Part shown: positions 46,006 to 54,784 of the stretch, piece after piece | How positions within the stretch are numbered: position 1 is the stretch's first letter | Layout of the letters: every line of letters begins with the position of its first letter | NCBI GenBank assembly: GCA_910576125.1 | Contig: CAJTHM010000014.1 | Coordinates: forward strand, 62,001-126,000 | Direction of reading: 5' to 3' | DNA length: 64,000 nt | Source of the DNA: Lachnospiraceae bacterium | Lineage (GTDB): Bacteria; Bacillota; Clostridia; Lachnospirales; Lachnospiraceae | Notes under the pieces: model-generated | The model's database searches: none | What the model saw: only the letters and a program-made list of their open reading frames with translations | What the model was told of the DNA's origin: nothing | Position numbers and translations under genes: made by a program

Positions 46006-47634
46006 ATGATGCAGTTTACCGGAAAATCCGTATATAAAGGGATTGCATCGGGGCCGATTGCTGTATTGAGAAATCAGGACGGGCAGATAAAGCAGAGGGT
46101 GATAAAAGATGCGGAAGCTGAGATAGAGCGGGTGAAAGCAGCCGGAATCCAGGCCGGGGAACAGCTGCGGAAACTATACGATAAGGCGCTGGAAGAAGCC
46201 GGTGAATGCGCCGCCGCTGTTTTTGAAGCGCATCAGATGCTGCTGGAAGATGAGGGATATCTGGAATCCATCTATGACACAATTCGGACAAAGCGGGTGA
46301 ATGCCGCCTGCGCGGTTCAGGCGACAGGGGATGGCTTTGCGGAAAAGTTTGACGCCATGGATGATGATTATATGAGGGCAAGGGCCGCAGATGTGAGGGA
46401 TATTTCCAATCGGCTGGCGGGAATCCTGGAGGGGCATGGGGAAAAAGAACCGGTGGTCGCGGAGCCGTCCATTATCGTGGCGGATGACTTAAGCCCCGGC
46501 GAAACCATGCAGATAGGCCGGGAAAAGATTCTGGGCTTTGTGACGGTGCATGGATCGGAGAACTCCCACACTGCCATCCTGGCCCGCACCATGGGCATTC
46601 CGGCTTTGGTCGGCGTGCCGCTGGATCTGGAAGAACTCCATACGGGAATGTCCGCTGTGGTGGACGGACTGGAGGGAAAAGTGTCATTCGAGCCGGATGA
46701 AGAGCTCCGGGCACGGACAGAGGAAAGGATGGAGGAAGAGCGGGAAGGGCGCCGCCTCCTGGAAGCCATGAAAGGGCGGGAGAGCGTGACCAAGGACGGA
46801 AGGCGCGTCTGCCTGTACGCCAATATCGGAAGCGCGGACGATGTGGCATATGCGCTGGAGAACGACGCGGAGGGCATCGGGCTGTTCCGCAGTGAATTCC
46901 TGTATCTGGGCAGGGACAGCTTCCCCACGGAGGAAGAGCAGTTCCGGGCATACAGACAAGCGGCGCAGGAGATGGCCGGAAAAAAGGTGATTATCCGCAC
47001 CCTGGACATCGGGGCGGATAAGCGGGCGGATTATTTCGGCCTGGAAAAAGAAGAGAACCCGGCTCTTGGCTACCGCGCCGTCCGCATCTGCCTGAAACAG
47101 CCGGACATTTTCAAAACCCAGCTGCGCGCGCTGCTGCGGGCCGCTGTGTTCGGAAATGTCTCCGTCATGTATCCTATGATCACGTCGGTGGAGGAAGTGC
47201 GGCAGATTTTCGGAATCGTCAAAGAAGCGCAGGCCGAACTGGAGGACAGAGGGGTCCAATACAGGCTTCCCGAGCAGGGAATCATGATCGAGACCCCGGC
47301 GGCGGCGATGATAAGCGATGAACTGGCGGAGCTGGTGGACTTTTTCAGTATCGGGACCAACGATCTCACCCAGTATACTCTCGCCATGGACAGACAGAAT
47401 GGAAAACTGGACGATTTTTACAATCCCCATCATAAGGCTGTCCTGAAGATGATCCGGATGGCGGTGGACAGCGCCCACGGCCATGGGAAACGAGTGGGCA
47501 TCTGCGGGGAGCTGGGAGCTGACCCGGAGCTCACGGAGACATTCATACGAATGGGGGTTGACGAAATATCGGTTGCCCCGCCTATGGTATTGAGACTCAG
47601 GAAAGCAGTCAGGGAGCTGGATGGGGTGCGGTAG
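46006..47634 (+). CDS. ptsI: Phosphoenolpyruvate-protein phosphotransferase (PTS enzyme I)
   Basis: General PTS component that moves phosphate from PEP to HPr. The N-terminal HPr-binding helical part is followed by the phospho-His domain with His188 in GSENSHTAILARTMG. The PEP barrel carries GLFRSEFLYLGR, IRTLDIGADKR, FFSIGTNDLTQY and the active-site Cys in VGICGELG. Length 542 is slightly under the usual 570. GAGAGGAAGG precedes the ATG. No ptsH lies next to it, unlike the common ptsHI order. Cotranscription with the kinase and binding-protein genes is possible given the 58-base gap. It ends 14 bases from the convergent GNAT gene. Confidence 0.95.
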   Translation: MMQFTGKSVYKGIASGPIAVLRNQDGQIKQRVIKDAEAEIERVKAAGIQAGEQLRKLYDKALEEAGECAAAVFEAHQMLLEDEGYLESIYDTIRTKRVNAACAVQATGDGFAEKFDAMDDDYMRARAADVRDISNRLAGILEGHGEKEPVVAEPSIIVADDLSPGETMQIGREKILGFVTVHGSENSHTAILARTMGIPALVGVPLDLEELHTGMSAVVDGLEGKVSFEPDEELRARTEERMEEEREGRRLLEAMKGRESVTKDGRRVCLYANIGSADDVAYALENDAEGIGLFRSEFLYLGRDSFPTEEEQFRAYRQAAQEMAGKKVIIRTLDIGADKRADYFGLEKEENPALGYRAVRICLKQPDIFKTQLRALLRAAVFGNVSVMYPMITSVEEVRQIFGIVKEAQAELEDRGVQYRLPEQGIMIETPAAAMISDELAELVDFFSIGTNDLTQYTLAMDRQNGKLDDFYNPHHKAVLKMIRMAVDSAHGHGKRVGICGELGADPELTETFIRMGVDEISVAPPMVLRLRKAVRELDGVR

Positions 47635-47648
47635 AGCGTTCTGTATGT

Positions 47649-48080
47649 TCAGAGCGGTTTGCGCATCCAGATATGGGGGCATCCCTGCTCGTCTTCGATA
47701 TCGCCGTATTCCGTGAATCCAGATTTTCGGTAAAAGTCCGCGGCCTGGCACTGGGAGTGCAGGACCAGGGATTGTCCGCCTGCAGATCGCACATACGCTT
47801 CGGCTTCCCTGATAAGAAGCGAGCCGATATTTTTGTGTCTGTATTCTTTCAGGACAGAGAGCCTGCCGAGGACGTAGGAAGCTTTTCCGGCATCCCGGAA
47901 CACCCTGCAGGTGGCGACGGGCATTTCGTTTTCGTCAAAGAGCACGAAATGCACAGCCGTGTTGTCCGTGTCGTCATATTCGTTCTGAAACCCCTGTTCT
48001 TCTATAAAGACCTTTTTCCGGATTTTCTTTGCGCAGTCCGGGAAATTTTCGTATTTGACTGTTTTCATGACAGAATTCAC
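47649..48080 (-). CDS. GNAT family N-acetyltransferase
   Basis: 143-residue acetyl-CoA-dependent acetyltransferase. Motif A appears as VLGRLSVLKEYRHKNIGSLLIREAE (acetyl-CoA pyrophosphate loop, close to the Q/R-x-x-G-x-G/A consensus though reading RHKNIGS). The end SQCQAADFYRKSGFTEYGD is the ElaA/GNAT C-terminal signature. It resembles ElaA/YjcF-like members acting on small amines. The acceptor is unknown. Monocistronic on the minus strand. Confidence 0.9.
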   Translation of the reverse strand: MNSVMKTVKYENFPDCAKKIRKKVFIEEQGFQNEYDDTDNTAVHFVLFDENEMPVATCRVFRDAGKASYVLGRLSVLKEYRHKNIGSLLIREAEAYVRSAGGQSLVLHSQCQAADFYRKSGFTEYGDIEDEQGCPHIWMRKPL

Positions 48081-48198
48081 CCTCCCGATTCCAATCTGTT
48101 GTTCCCTGCTTTTTTAGCAAATGCGTTACAATGATTTTAGCATATGCGGCATCGGGTTACAAGGGTGCTGATGCGGAAAAAAGGCGGCCGGGCGTATG

Positions 48199-48576
48199 CT
48201 AGTCTGCCGGCTGATCCGGGGCCGGGGCTTCATCATGCAGATGCTTCATAAATTTCACGAAGTCGACAACGGAGGTCTGCCGTTCCTGATTCAGAGTCAG
48301 GACTGTGTCAACGATATTATAAAGGGTATAATCCGAAGTGATATGCTTTTTAAGGGCTTCGGGAGGACAGCGGTATTCCGTGCGCCCCAACAGGTAATCC
48401 GTGGTGACGCCGAAGAACTCCGCCAGTCTGCACAGCATGACCGGGTCAGGGGCATGCACATCATTTTCATAGCTGGAGATGGCGCTTATGGACAGATTCA
48501 GGCAGGCGGCCATCTCTTTTTGGGCCAGCCCTTTTTCGCTGCGGAGCTGTGACAGAGTCGTTCCCAGTTTCTTCAT
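48199..48576 (-). CDS. XRE family helix-turn-helix regulator
   Basis: 125-residue repressor-type protein. The N-terminal HTH_3 domain reads LGTTLSQLRSEKGLAQKEM, then AACLNLSISAISSYEND and VMLCRLAEFFGVTTDYLLGR, a complete Cro/C1 fold. The C-terminal 50 residues are helical without a known sensor. It is divergent from the NhaC-type antiporter gene with a 274-base AT-rich region between, which carries three copies of an operator-like motif. It probably represses itself and perhaps the antiporter. Confidence 0.92.
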   Translation of the reverse strand: MKKLGTTLSQLRSEKGLAQKEMAACLNLSISAISSYENDVHAPDPVMLCRLAEFFGVTTDYLLGRTEYRCPPEALKKHITSDYTLYNIVDTVLTLNQERQTSVVDFVKFMKHLHDEAPAPDQPAD

Positions 48577-48630
48577 GAAATGCCGCCGCCTTTCTTTTTT
48601 CGTCTGATATCAACAGATAGTTAGCTGAAA

Positions 48631-48728
48631 TTTACGTACCGTGAATATTATATTAATACATTTTAGGAAATATAAAATAGCATTTTACGAATAGTGTAAA
48701 AAAACAAAAAAATTTCACGATTCGTATA
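48631..48728. promoter_or_regulatory. Three operator-like repeats between the XRE and NhaC genes
   Basis: A 16-bp motif occurs three times: TTTACGTACCGTGAAT (48631-48646, plus), TTTACGAATAGTGTAA (48684-48699, plus) and TATACGAATCGTGAAA (48713-48728, read on the minus strand). The shared pattern is T-W-T-A-C-G-x-A-x-x-G-T-G-W-A-W and is roughly palindromic. Start-to-start distances are 53 and 29 bases. This array is typical of repressor operators for the adjacent XRE protein. Confidence 0.6.
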
Positions 48729-48762
48729 AAGCATCTCTATTTTCAGCTCTGCCAAAAATATG

Positions 48763-48791
48763 TTGTTTCGTCATGGAAAATTCTGTATAAT
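48763..48791 (+). promoter_or_regulatory. Promoter of the NhaC-type antiporter gene
   Basis: TTGTTT at 48763-48768, a 17-base spacer and consensus TATAAT at 48786-48791. It begins 35 bases beyond the last operator-like repeat. AAGGAGG precedes the ATG at 48851. Confidence 0.65.
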
Positions 48792-48850
48792 GAAAAGAAA
48801 GGGCCGTGCGCGTCTGGCGCCCGGGAACAGGGATAAGGAGGGAATACGGT

Positions 48851-50392
48851 ATGGGTTTGGAGATGATAGAGGCAGGGTGGCTGTCCATTTTGCCGCCGCT
48901 GATTGCGATTACGCTGGCTTTAATCAGCAAGGAGGTGTATTCCTCCCTGTTCCTGGGAATTTTCTCGGGGATGTGCGTATACTGCTTCTGCAGCGGCGGG
49001 AATATCCTGCAGGCGGTTACATATGTGTTCGATATGATGGCGGCTAAGATCGGGGAAAATGGTTACATGATTATTTTCCTGGTGCTGCTTGGTTCCCTGG
49101 TGGTCATCGTGACCAGGTCCGGCGGGTCTGACGCTTACGGGCAGTGGGCGGGACGGCGGATTAAGAACAAAGCCAGCGCCAAGCTGGCTACCGCGGTGCT
49201 GGGGCTTATGATTTTCGTGGATGACGGATTCAACTGCCTGACCGTGGGAACTGTTATGCGGCCTATTACGGACAAGTGCAGGATTTCCAGAGAGAAGCTG
49301 GCATACCTGCTGGACGCCACGGCTGCGCCGGTATGCATCATCGCGCCGATTTCCAGCTGGGCGGTGGCAGTGGCCTCCGAGGTGGAGGAGGCGGGAGGCC
49401 TGAATGCTTTTGTACGGACGATTCCCTATAATCTGTACGCTATTTTGACAATCATTATGGTATTTTTCCTAAGCGTCACGGATTTTGATTTCGGTCCTAT
49501 GGAAAAGGCGGAGGCCGGGAGGAGAGAGGTAAAGTCCGAAGAAAAGGAAGCTAACAAGAAAAAGGGTACCATACTGGATTTGGTGTTGCCGGTGGCGACG
49601 CTGATAGTGTGCGCGATTCTGGGCATGGCCTATGTGGGCGGCTTCTTTGAGGGGAAATCCTTTGCGGAGGCAATCGGGGAAAATCCCACGGCGGGCCTGA
49701 CGCTTGGAACTTTTGCGGCGCTGACAGTGGCATTGATTTTGTACCTGCCCAGGAGAATCATGAGTCTGAAGGAATTCATGAATGGGGTCATCGATGGTAT
49801 CAAGACGATGATTCCTGCTCTGACGATTCTGATTCTGGCATGGGCCCTTGGGGGCGTGTGCCGGGAGATGATCGGGACGGGGTTTTTTGTCAGTGACTTT
49901 GTGCGGGGCGCGCGTCTGCCCTTTGGCGTGCTGCCTGCAATCGTATTTGCCGTGGCGGCGTTTTTGTCCTTTTCCATGGGGACGGCCTGGGGGACTTTTG
50001 GAATCCTGCTTCCTATCGTGTCCATGATGTGCGTGGGAGACGAGGGCGCAGCGGTTCTGATTCCTGCGCTGGGCGCCACGCTGGCAGGGTCTGTGTATGG
50101 GGACCACTGCTCACCGATTTCCGATACCACGATTCTGGCATCCACCGGGGCGCAGTGCGAACATCTGCGCCATGTGGAGACTCAGCTTCCTTATGCCACG
50201 CTGGTGGCGGCAGTGTGCTTCTTCGGGTATCTGGTGGCCGGTTTTTCCAGAAATCCGTGGATTACGATAATATCGTCCGTCCTGCTGCTTTTTGCAGCCT
50301 TTGGCGCGATGCTTTACCGGCATAAGCGCGGGAAGATTTCAATCGGAAAAAATGAGCCTTACGCGGATTCGTTCTGTGACAGGGCTGAATGA
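48851..50392 (+). CDS. Na+/H+ antiporter NhaC family protein
   Basis: Polytopic membrane antiporter of 513 residues with about 11-12 hydrophobic helices. Family segments include LPPLIAITLALISKEVYSSL, IFVDDGFNCLTVGTVM, FSMGTAWGTFGILLPI and GDHCSPISDTTILAS. The acidic and Ser/Thr residues there are expected in the ion path. A charged cytoplasmic loop around residues 220-240 (EAGRREVKSEEKEANKKK) separates the halves. AAGGAGG at 8-base spacing supports the ATG at 48851. Related proteins exchange sodium or protons for organic anions or amino acids (lysine, malate), so the substrate is open. Probably regulated by the divergent XRE protein. Confidence 0.92.
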   Translation: MGLEMIEAGWLSILPPLIAITLALISKEVYSSLFLGIFSGMCVYCFCSGGNILQAVTYVFDMMAAKIGENGYMIIFLVLLGSLVVIVTRSGGSDAYGQWAGRRIKNKASAKLATAVLGLMIFVDDGFNCLTVGTVMRPITDKCRISREKLAYLLDATAAPVCIIAPISSWAVAVASEVEEAGGLNAFVRTIPYNLYAILTIIMVFFLSVTDFDFGPMEKAEAGRREVKSEEKEANKKKGTILDLVLPVATLIVCAILGMAYVGGFFEGKSFAEAIGENPTAGLTLGTFAALTVALILYLPRRIMSLKEFMNGVIDGIKTMIPALTILILAWALGGVCREMIGTGFFVSDFVRGARLPFGVLPAIVFAVAAFLSFSMGTAWGTFGILLPIVSMMCVGDEGAAVLIPALGATLAGSVYGDHCSPISDTTILASTGAQCEHLRHVETQLPYATLVAAVCFFGYLVAGFSRNPWITIISSVLLLFAAFGAMLYRHKRGKISIGKNEPYADSFCDRAE

Positions 50393-51257
50393 GCGAAGAG
50401 GGCCGCGCCGAAAGCGGCCTCTTCCTCATGCTGTTCTATTTCCGGTTTCATTCCGAAGCACTCTTGCAGGATATCCTGCAGGGCGCTGTTTTTGCGGATG
50501 CCGTTGCCGGAGGCAATCAGCCGGGTTCTGGTGATGCCGGTGCCCGACTGGATGACGCGATATAAATCATGAAGTTCCCGGACCATGCCGTTCAGAACGC
50601 CGCGGATCATGGCGGCAGGATGAAAGTTGTCCAGCCGGATGCCGGTTACGGAGCCGGTGTCTTTGGGATTTTCCCGCGTGCCGGAAAAGGTAGTCCTTAT
50701 CTGCCAGTCCTGTGCGCTGCCGCGGGGGGCTGTCAGGAAAGACTGCATGATGCCGTACTGCGGCTGGTCTTTTCCTCCGGCGGCCGCAGCGTATTCCCGG
50801 AAGAAATGCTCCAGCGCGGCATAGGCGGCGCCGCCGCAGAGGGCGGCTCCTACCAGCAGATAGGAATCCGCCGTAAGGGGCCGGGCCTCGATGCCGGGGC
50901 CTTCAAACCAGGAATCGGACAGCACGGAAATCTGCGAACCGGTGCCGATGTTCACCAGCACGGAATCCCAATGGAATGCGCCTCTTCATAGTCAGGCAGA
51001 TTCCCGCGTCCGTCCTGCCAGGTATAGAGCGGGCTGACCGGATTGCCGTCTTTGTCCAGATAGACGATGCCATGCATCTGCCCGGTGAGTCCGATGGCGG
51101 TGATATCGCTGTATGCCGTGGTCAGCTCCTCCAAGGCAGCCAGCACCTTTGCCCGGATGGAAGAAACGTCCTGAAGCCGCTCCCAGGGATGGGACGCAGC
51201 GAGGAAGCTGTCATTGGGCAGAGCGGCTGTGCGGAATATGGTAAAACTTTTTGGCAA
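50359..51257 (-). pseudogene. Sedoheptulokinase-like FGGY carbohydrate kinase, broken by deletions
   Basis: Minus strand. 51257 to 50970 encodes an N-terminal part with NDSFLAASHPWERLQD and IGLTGQMHGIVYLDKDGN, then SPLYTWQDGRG, the signature of FGGY/sedoheptulokinase. Its phosphate-binding first 30 or so residues are replaced by unrelated sequence. From about 50965 another frame continues SVLVNIGTGSQISVLS to the C terminus (GNGIRKNSALQDILQE, EEAAFGAALFA). The 100 or more residues between, including part of the active site, are missing. Two independent losses (5' end and centre with frameshift) make it inactive. Its 3' end overlaps the antiporter gene by 34 bases. Confidence 0.78.
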
Positions 51258-51355
51258 AAATATTTGTAAGAAAATCTTTGCAGACAGGCCTGAAAGGAGT
51301 AAAATAGAAGAAGTTCATGCCTGCGGGCAAATAATAGAAAGGAATGGATATTCAT

Positions 51356-52807
51356 ATGGGAGTGTTATCGAATCTGGAACCACGGAAGGTGTTCTGTTTC
51401 TTTGAGGAAATCACCCAAATCCCCCACGGCTCCGGCAATGTGGGGCAGATCAGCGACTATCTGGCGGAGTTTGCCGCAAAGCGGGGGCTGTACTGCGTCC
51501 AGGACGAGCTGAAGAACATCATCATTGTCAAGGAGGCCGTGCCGGGATATGAAGACGAACCCGTAGTGATACTGCAGGGCCACATGGACATGGTGGCGGT
51601 GAAAAAGCCGGACTGCGATATCGACATGCGGAAAGAAGGCCTGCGGATAGCCGTCAAAGGCGACGAAATCTACGCGGAGGGCACCAGCCTCGGCGGCGAC
51701 GACGGCATCGCGGTGGCTTACGCGTTGGCGCTCCTGGATTCCGATGCCATAAAGCACCCCCGCCTGGAGGTGATCGTCACCGTGGACGAGGAGGTGGGAA
51801 TGGACGGCGCCAGGGGCATAGATTTATCTGTGCTTACCGGGAACCGCATGGTGAACCTGGACTCAGAAGAAGAGGGCATCTTCCTGACCAGCTGCGCGGG
51901 AGGAGCCAGGGTCAAGTGCAGGCTGCCCGTGGCTGCGGCGGAACAGGACGGTGAGGCCATGGAGGTAGTGATAGGAGGGCTCCTGGGAGGCCACTCCGGC
52001 GGAGAGATACACAAGGAGAGGGGCAATTCCAACTGCCTGTTCGGCAGACTTCTGAACCGCCTTGCGGAAAAACTGCCTGTATGTCTTCTGGGGGCAGAGG
52101 GCGGACTGGCGGATAACGCCATCTCCCGGGAGACAAAAGCCGTGCTCGTGGTGCAGGAGCAGGACAGGGCATTGTTCCTGGATACCGTAAAAGAGGTCGA
52201 GGCGGAATTTCGTTCAGAGCTGGCCTCCAGGGATCCGGATGTCCGTATCACAGTAGGAGAGGGGAAAAGAGGAAACTATCGGTGCGCTTCGGCAGAGGAT
52301 ACGAAAAAAGCGGCCGCGTTCCTGATTGCCCTGCCCAACGGCGTCCAGGCCATGAGCGCGGATATGCACGGATTGGTGGAGACCTCTCTGAATCTGGGCA
52401 TCCTGAAATATGAGGACGGTGTCCTGAGCGCGGACTTCTCCGTGCGCAGCAGCGTGGAGAGCGCGAAGAGGGCATTGATAGACAGGCTGTGTGCAGTGAC
52501 AGGACTGGCGGGGGGCAGCTGCATGGTCAGCGGCGATTATCCGGGCTGGAAATACCGCAAGGATTCCCCGCTGCGGGACAAGATGACGGCTCTTTATGAA
52601 AAAATGTACGGAAAAGCGCCTAAGGTGGAGGCTATCCACGCGGGCCTGGAATGCGGCATCCTGGGCAGCAAGATAAAGGATTTGGACTGTGTTTCCATGG
52701 GGCCCGACATGAAGGCCATCCATACCACAGAGGAGACCCTGAGCATTTCTTCCACCGGGCGGGTCTGGGAGTTTCTGGTCAGGCTGTTGGAAGAGAAAGA
52801 GAAGTAA
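51356..52807 (+). CDS. pepD: Aminoacyl-histidine dipeptidase (PepD, M20 family)
   Basis: Cytoplasmic metallopeptidase that cleaves Xaa-His and other dipeptides, 483 residues. Zinc-site motifs: LQGHMDMVAVK (first His and Asp), SLGGDDGIAVAYAL (bridging Asp), VTVDEEVGMDGARG (catalytic and metal Glu), NLDSEEEG (Asp) and the C-terminal AIHAGLECGILG (His and Glu). GGHSGGEIHKERGN marks the lid domain start. The ATG at 51356 suits the ribosome site GAAAGGAA better than 51344. A strong terminator follows at 52856. Confidence 0.95.
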   Translation: MGVLSNLEPRKVFCFFEEITQIPHGSGNVGQISDYLAEFAAKRGLYCVQDELKNIIIVKEAVPGYEDEPVVILQGHMDMVAVKKPDCDIDMRKEGLRIAVKGDEIYAEGTSLGGDDGIAVAYALALLDSDAIKHPRLEVIVTVDEEVGMDGARGIDLSVLTGNRMVNLDSEEEGIFLTSCAGGARVKCRLPVAAAEQDGEAMEVVIGGLLGGHSGGEIHKERGNSNCLFGRLLNRLAEKLPVCLLGAEGGLADNAISRETKAVLVVQEQDRALFLDTVKEVEAEFRSELASRDPDVRITVGEGKRGNYRCASAEDTKKAAAFLIALPNGVQAMSADMHGLVETSLNLGILKYEDGVLSADFSVRSSVESAKRALIDRLCAVTGLAGGSCMVSGDYPGWKYRKDSPLRDKMTALYEKMYGKAPKVEAIHAGLECGILGSKIKDLDCVSMGPDMKAIHTTEETLSISSTGRVWEFLVRLLEEKEK

Positions 52808-52855
52808 CGAAAATAAGAATGATGAAATTTTCCCATACCTGAATGCTCCAAAATG

Positions 52856-52906
52856 AAAGGTGCAAAGTCTTTGATAATTCCATAGAGACTTTACACCTTT
52901 GTTTTT
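52856..52906 (+). terminator. pepD terminator
   Basis: Two 15-base arms (52856-52870 and 52886-52900) are complementary with one mismatch, loop 15 bases, followed by GTTTTTGG. It lies 49 bases after the pepD stop. Confidence 0.75.
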
Positions 52907-52996
52907 GGTTGCTGTTCAGTTGTGGTCAAAGTGTTATAGTTTCCGGAAAGCAGGTGATTATAGGTCTTACCTTTTTGATTATCCTTTATGCGCATG

Positions 52997-53042
52997 AAAA
53001 AAGAAAGTGCCAAAAGCCGGTAAAATCAAGCCTTTGACACTT
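52997..53042 (-). terminator. Terminator of the tRNA-Pro transcript
   Basis: On the minus strand AAGTGTCAAAGGC (53042-53030) pairs with GCTTTTGGCACTT (53017-53005) with two G-U pairs and a 12-base loop. It is followed by TCTTTTTTC. It begins 10 bases past the tRNA 3' end. Confidence 0.7.
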
Positions 53043-53051
53043 CCCGCTCTA

Positions 53052-53126
53052 TCGGAGTGGCGGGATTCGAACTCGCGACCTCCGCCTCCCTAAGACGGCG
53101 CTCTAACCAAGCTGAGCCACACCCCG
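53052..53126 (-). tRNA. tRNA-Pro (anticodon AGG)
   Basis: 75-nt cloverleaf on the minus strand. Acceptor arms CGGGGTG and CACTCCG pair with one G-U. The D-stem is GCTC/GAGC. The anticodon stem CCGTC/GGCGG holds the loop TTAGGGA, giving anticodon AGG (codon CCU) with G37 as usual for proline tRNAs. The T-arm is GCGAGTTCGAATCCCGC. The discriminator base is A and CCA is not encoded. Nothing else coding is seen in the 572 bases between pepD and the methyltransferase gene. Confidence 0.93.
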
Positions 53127-53313
53127 TAAGACATTTAGTATTATAATGTGTACCGGGAAAAAATGCAACCTTTTTTTTGCAAATTTTGCAAATTAGTAGA
53201 AATAGATAAGTAAAATCAGAAATTCCGCATATATATTAGGCAAATTGACCAAGGTGATAAAATGCACGCTGAAGTCATAAACATTCGTAAACATTCAAAA
53301 GTCAACAGATATA

Positions 53314-53341
53314 TTGAAAACAGTGCGGAATCTGTTATAAT
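53314..53341 (+). promoter_or_regulatory. Promoter of the RNA methyltransferase gene
   Basis: TTGAAA at 53314-53319, a 16-base spacer and consensus TATAAT at 53336-53341, about 40 bases before the ATG at 53380. Confidence 0.7.
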
Positions 53342-53379
53342 ATGGGTGCAGAAAAGTGATTTGCAGGAGAGGGAAAAAT

Positions 53380-54717
53380 ATGCCTATGAAAGCAACACCA
53401 AGAAGAGAGAGGCCTGAAAAAGCAAAGTTCCAGGGAGGGGCCTCAAATTTAAAAAACGGAGAAAGAAGAGCGCCAAAGCAAGGGGCAGCCGGATGGGAAG
53501 CGTCAAAGCGGGAGGTAAGGCAGGTGCCGGAACGAGGAAAGCCGCAGGGGAGAGAACAGGGAACCGGAAAAGGCCCAAAACAGAAACTCTGCCCCGTATC
53601 CTCCAAATGCGGCGGTTGTCAGTGGATCGACCAAAGCTACAGCAAGCAGCTGGAGGCCAAATCCACGAAATTCCGCAAACTCATGGAACCCTATTGCAGG
53701 CCGGAGCCCATCATCGCCATGGACGAGCCTGCCCATTACCGCAACAAGGTGCACGCAGTCTTCGGAGAGGACAAGAGACACAATGCCATCTCCGGCACCT
53801 ATGAGGAAAAGAGCCATCGCATCGTTCCCATAGACAGCTGCCTGATAGAGAACCGGAAAGCGGATGAGATTATCGTGTCCATCCGGGGGCTTTTGAAGTC
53901 TTTCAAGATACGCCCTTATGACGAGGATACCGGCAGGGGGCTGCTGCGCCATGTGCTGATTCGCGTAGGGCATGCCACGGGACAGATCATGGTGGTGCTG
54001 GTGCTGGGCTATCCCGTTTTGCCCTCCAAAAATAATTTCGTGAAAGCGCTGCTGAAGATTCACCCGGAAATCACCACCATGGTGATCAATGTCAACGACA
54101 GGGATACCAGTATGATTCTGGGGGAGAAAGAACAGGTGATATACGGAAAAGGATACATCGAGGATGAACTCTGCGGCATGACTTTTCGAATCTCTCCCAA
54201 ATCTTTCTATCAGGTGAATCCCGTGCAGACCGAGAAACTGTACGCAAAAGCGATGGAATATGCGCGGCTGACAGGAAAAGAGACCGTGCTGGACGCCTAC
54301 TGCGGCACAGGGACCATAGGCATGATTGCCAGCAGGCAGGCCGGAAATGTGCTGGGGGTGGAGCTGAACAGAGACGCGGTCCGCGATGCCGTCAGCAATG
54401 CGAAGCGAAACGGAATCACCAATGTCCGTTTTTATCAGAAAGACGCGGGAGCGTTCCTCCTGGAGATGGCGGAGGCGGGAGCGAAGCTGGACGTGCTGTT
54501 TTTGGATCCTCCCAGAACAGGCAGCAGCGGGGCGTTCTTAAACGCGGCGGCAAAGATAAAGCCTAAGCGAATCGTATATATTTCCTGTAACCCGGGTACT
54601 TTGGCGGAGGATCTGAAGACCCTGGTGAAAAAAGGATATAAAACGGAAAAATGCGTAGCGGTAGACATGTTCCCATATACGGACGCCATAGAGGCTGTGG
54701 TGGCCCTGTCCCTGTGA
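53380..54717 (+). CDS. 23S rRNA (uracil-5-)-methyltransferase, RlmD/RumA family
   Basis: SAM-dependent enzyme making 5-methyluridine in 23S rRNA. The first 70 residues are very basic and low in complexity (Lys/Arg/Gly/Gln), replacing the TRAM domain found in many homologues. Cys residues in CPVSSKCGGC, with a further Cys in DSCLIEN, match the 4Fe-4S binding site. The methyltransferase core has VLDAYCGTGTIGMIA, LGVELNRDAV, LFLDPPRTG and the catalytic YISCNPGTLAEDL. Length is 445 residues. The ATG at 53380 follows GGAGAGGG; 53386 is an alternative. It leads a run of same-direction genes (asparaginase follows after 67 bases). Confidence 0.92.
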   Translation: MPMKATPRRERPEKAKFQGGASNLKNGERRAPKQGAAGWEASKREVRQVPERGKPQGREQGTGKGPKQKLCPVSSKCGGCQWIDQSYSKQLEAKSTKFRKLMEPYCRPEPIIAMDEPAHYRNKVHAVFGEDKRHNAISGTYEEKSHRIVPIDSCLIENRKADEIIVSIRGLLKSFKIRPYDEDTGRGLLRHVLIRVGHATGQIMVVLVLGYPVLPSKNNFVKALLKIHPEITTMVINVNDRDTSMILGEKEQVIYGKGYIEDELCGMTFRISPKSFYQVNPVQTEKLYAKAMEYARLTGKETVLDAYCGTGTIGMIASRQAGNVLGVELNRDAVRDAVSNAKRNGITNVRFYQKDAGAFLLEMAEAGAKLDVLFLDPPRTGSSGAFLNAAAKIKPKRIVYISCNPGTLAEDLKTLVKKGYKTEKCVAVDMFPYTDAIEAVVALSL

Positions 54718-54784
54718 AATGCTTAAAGCGGTATAGTACAGAGTGGTATGGAATGGCCCCCAATGAAATAAATGGAGATAAAAG

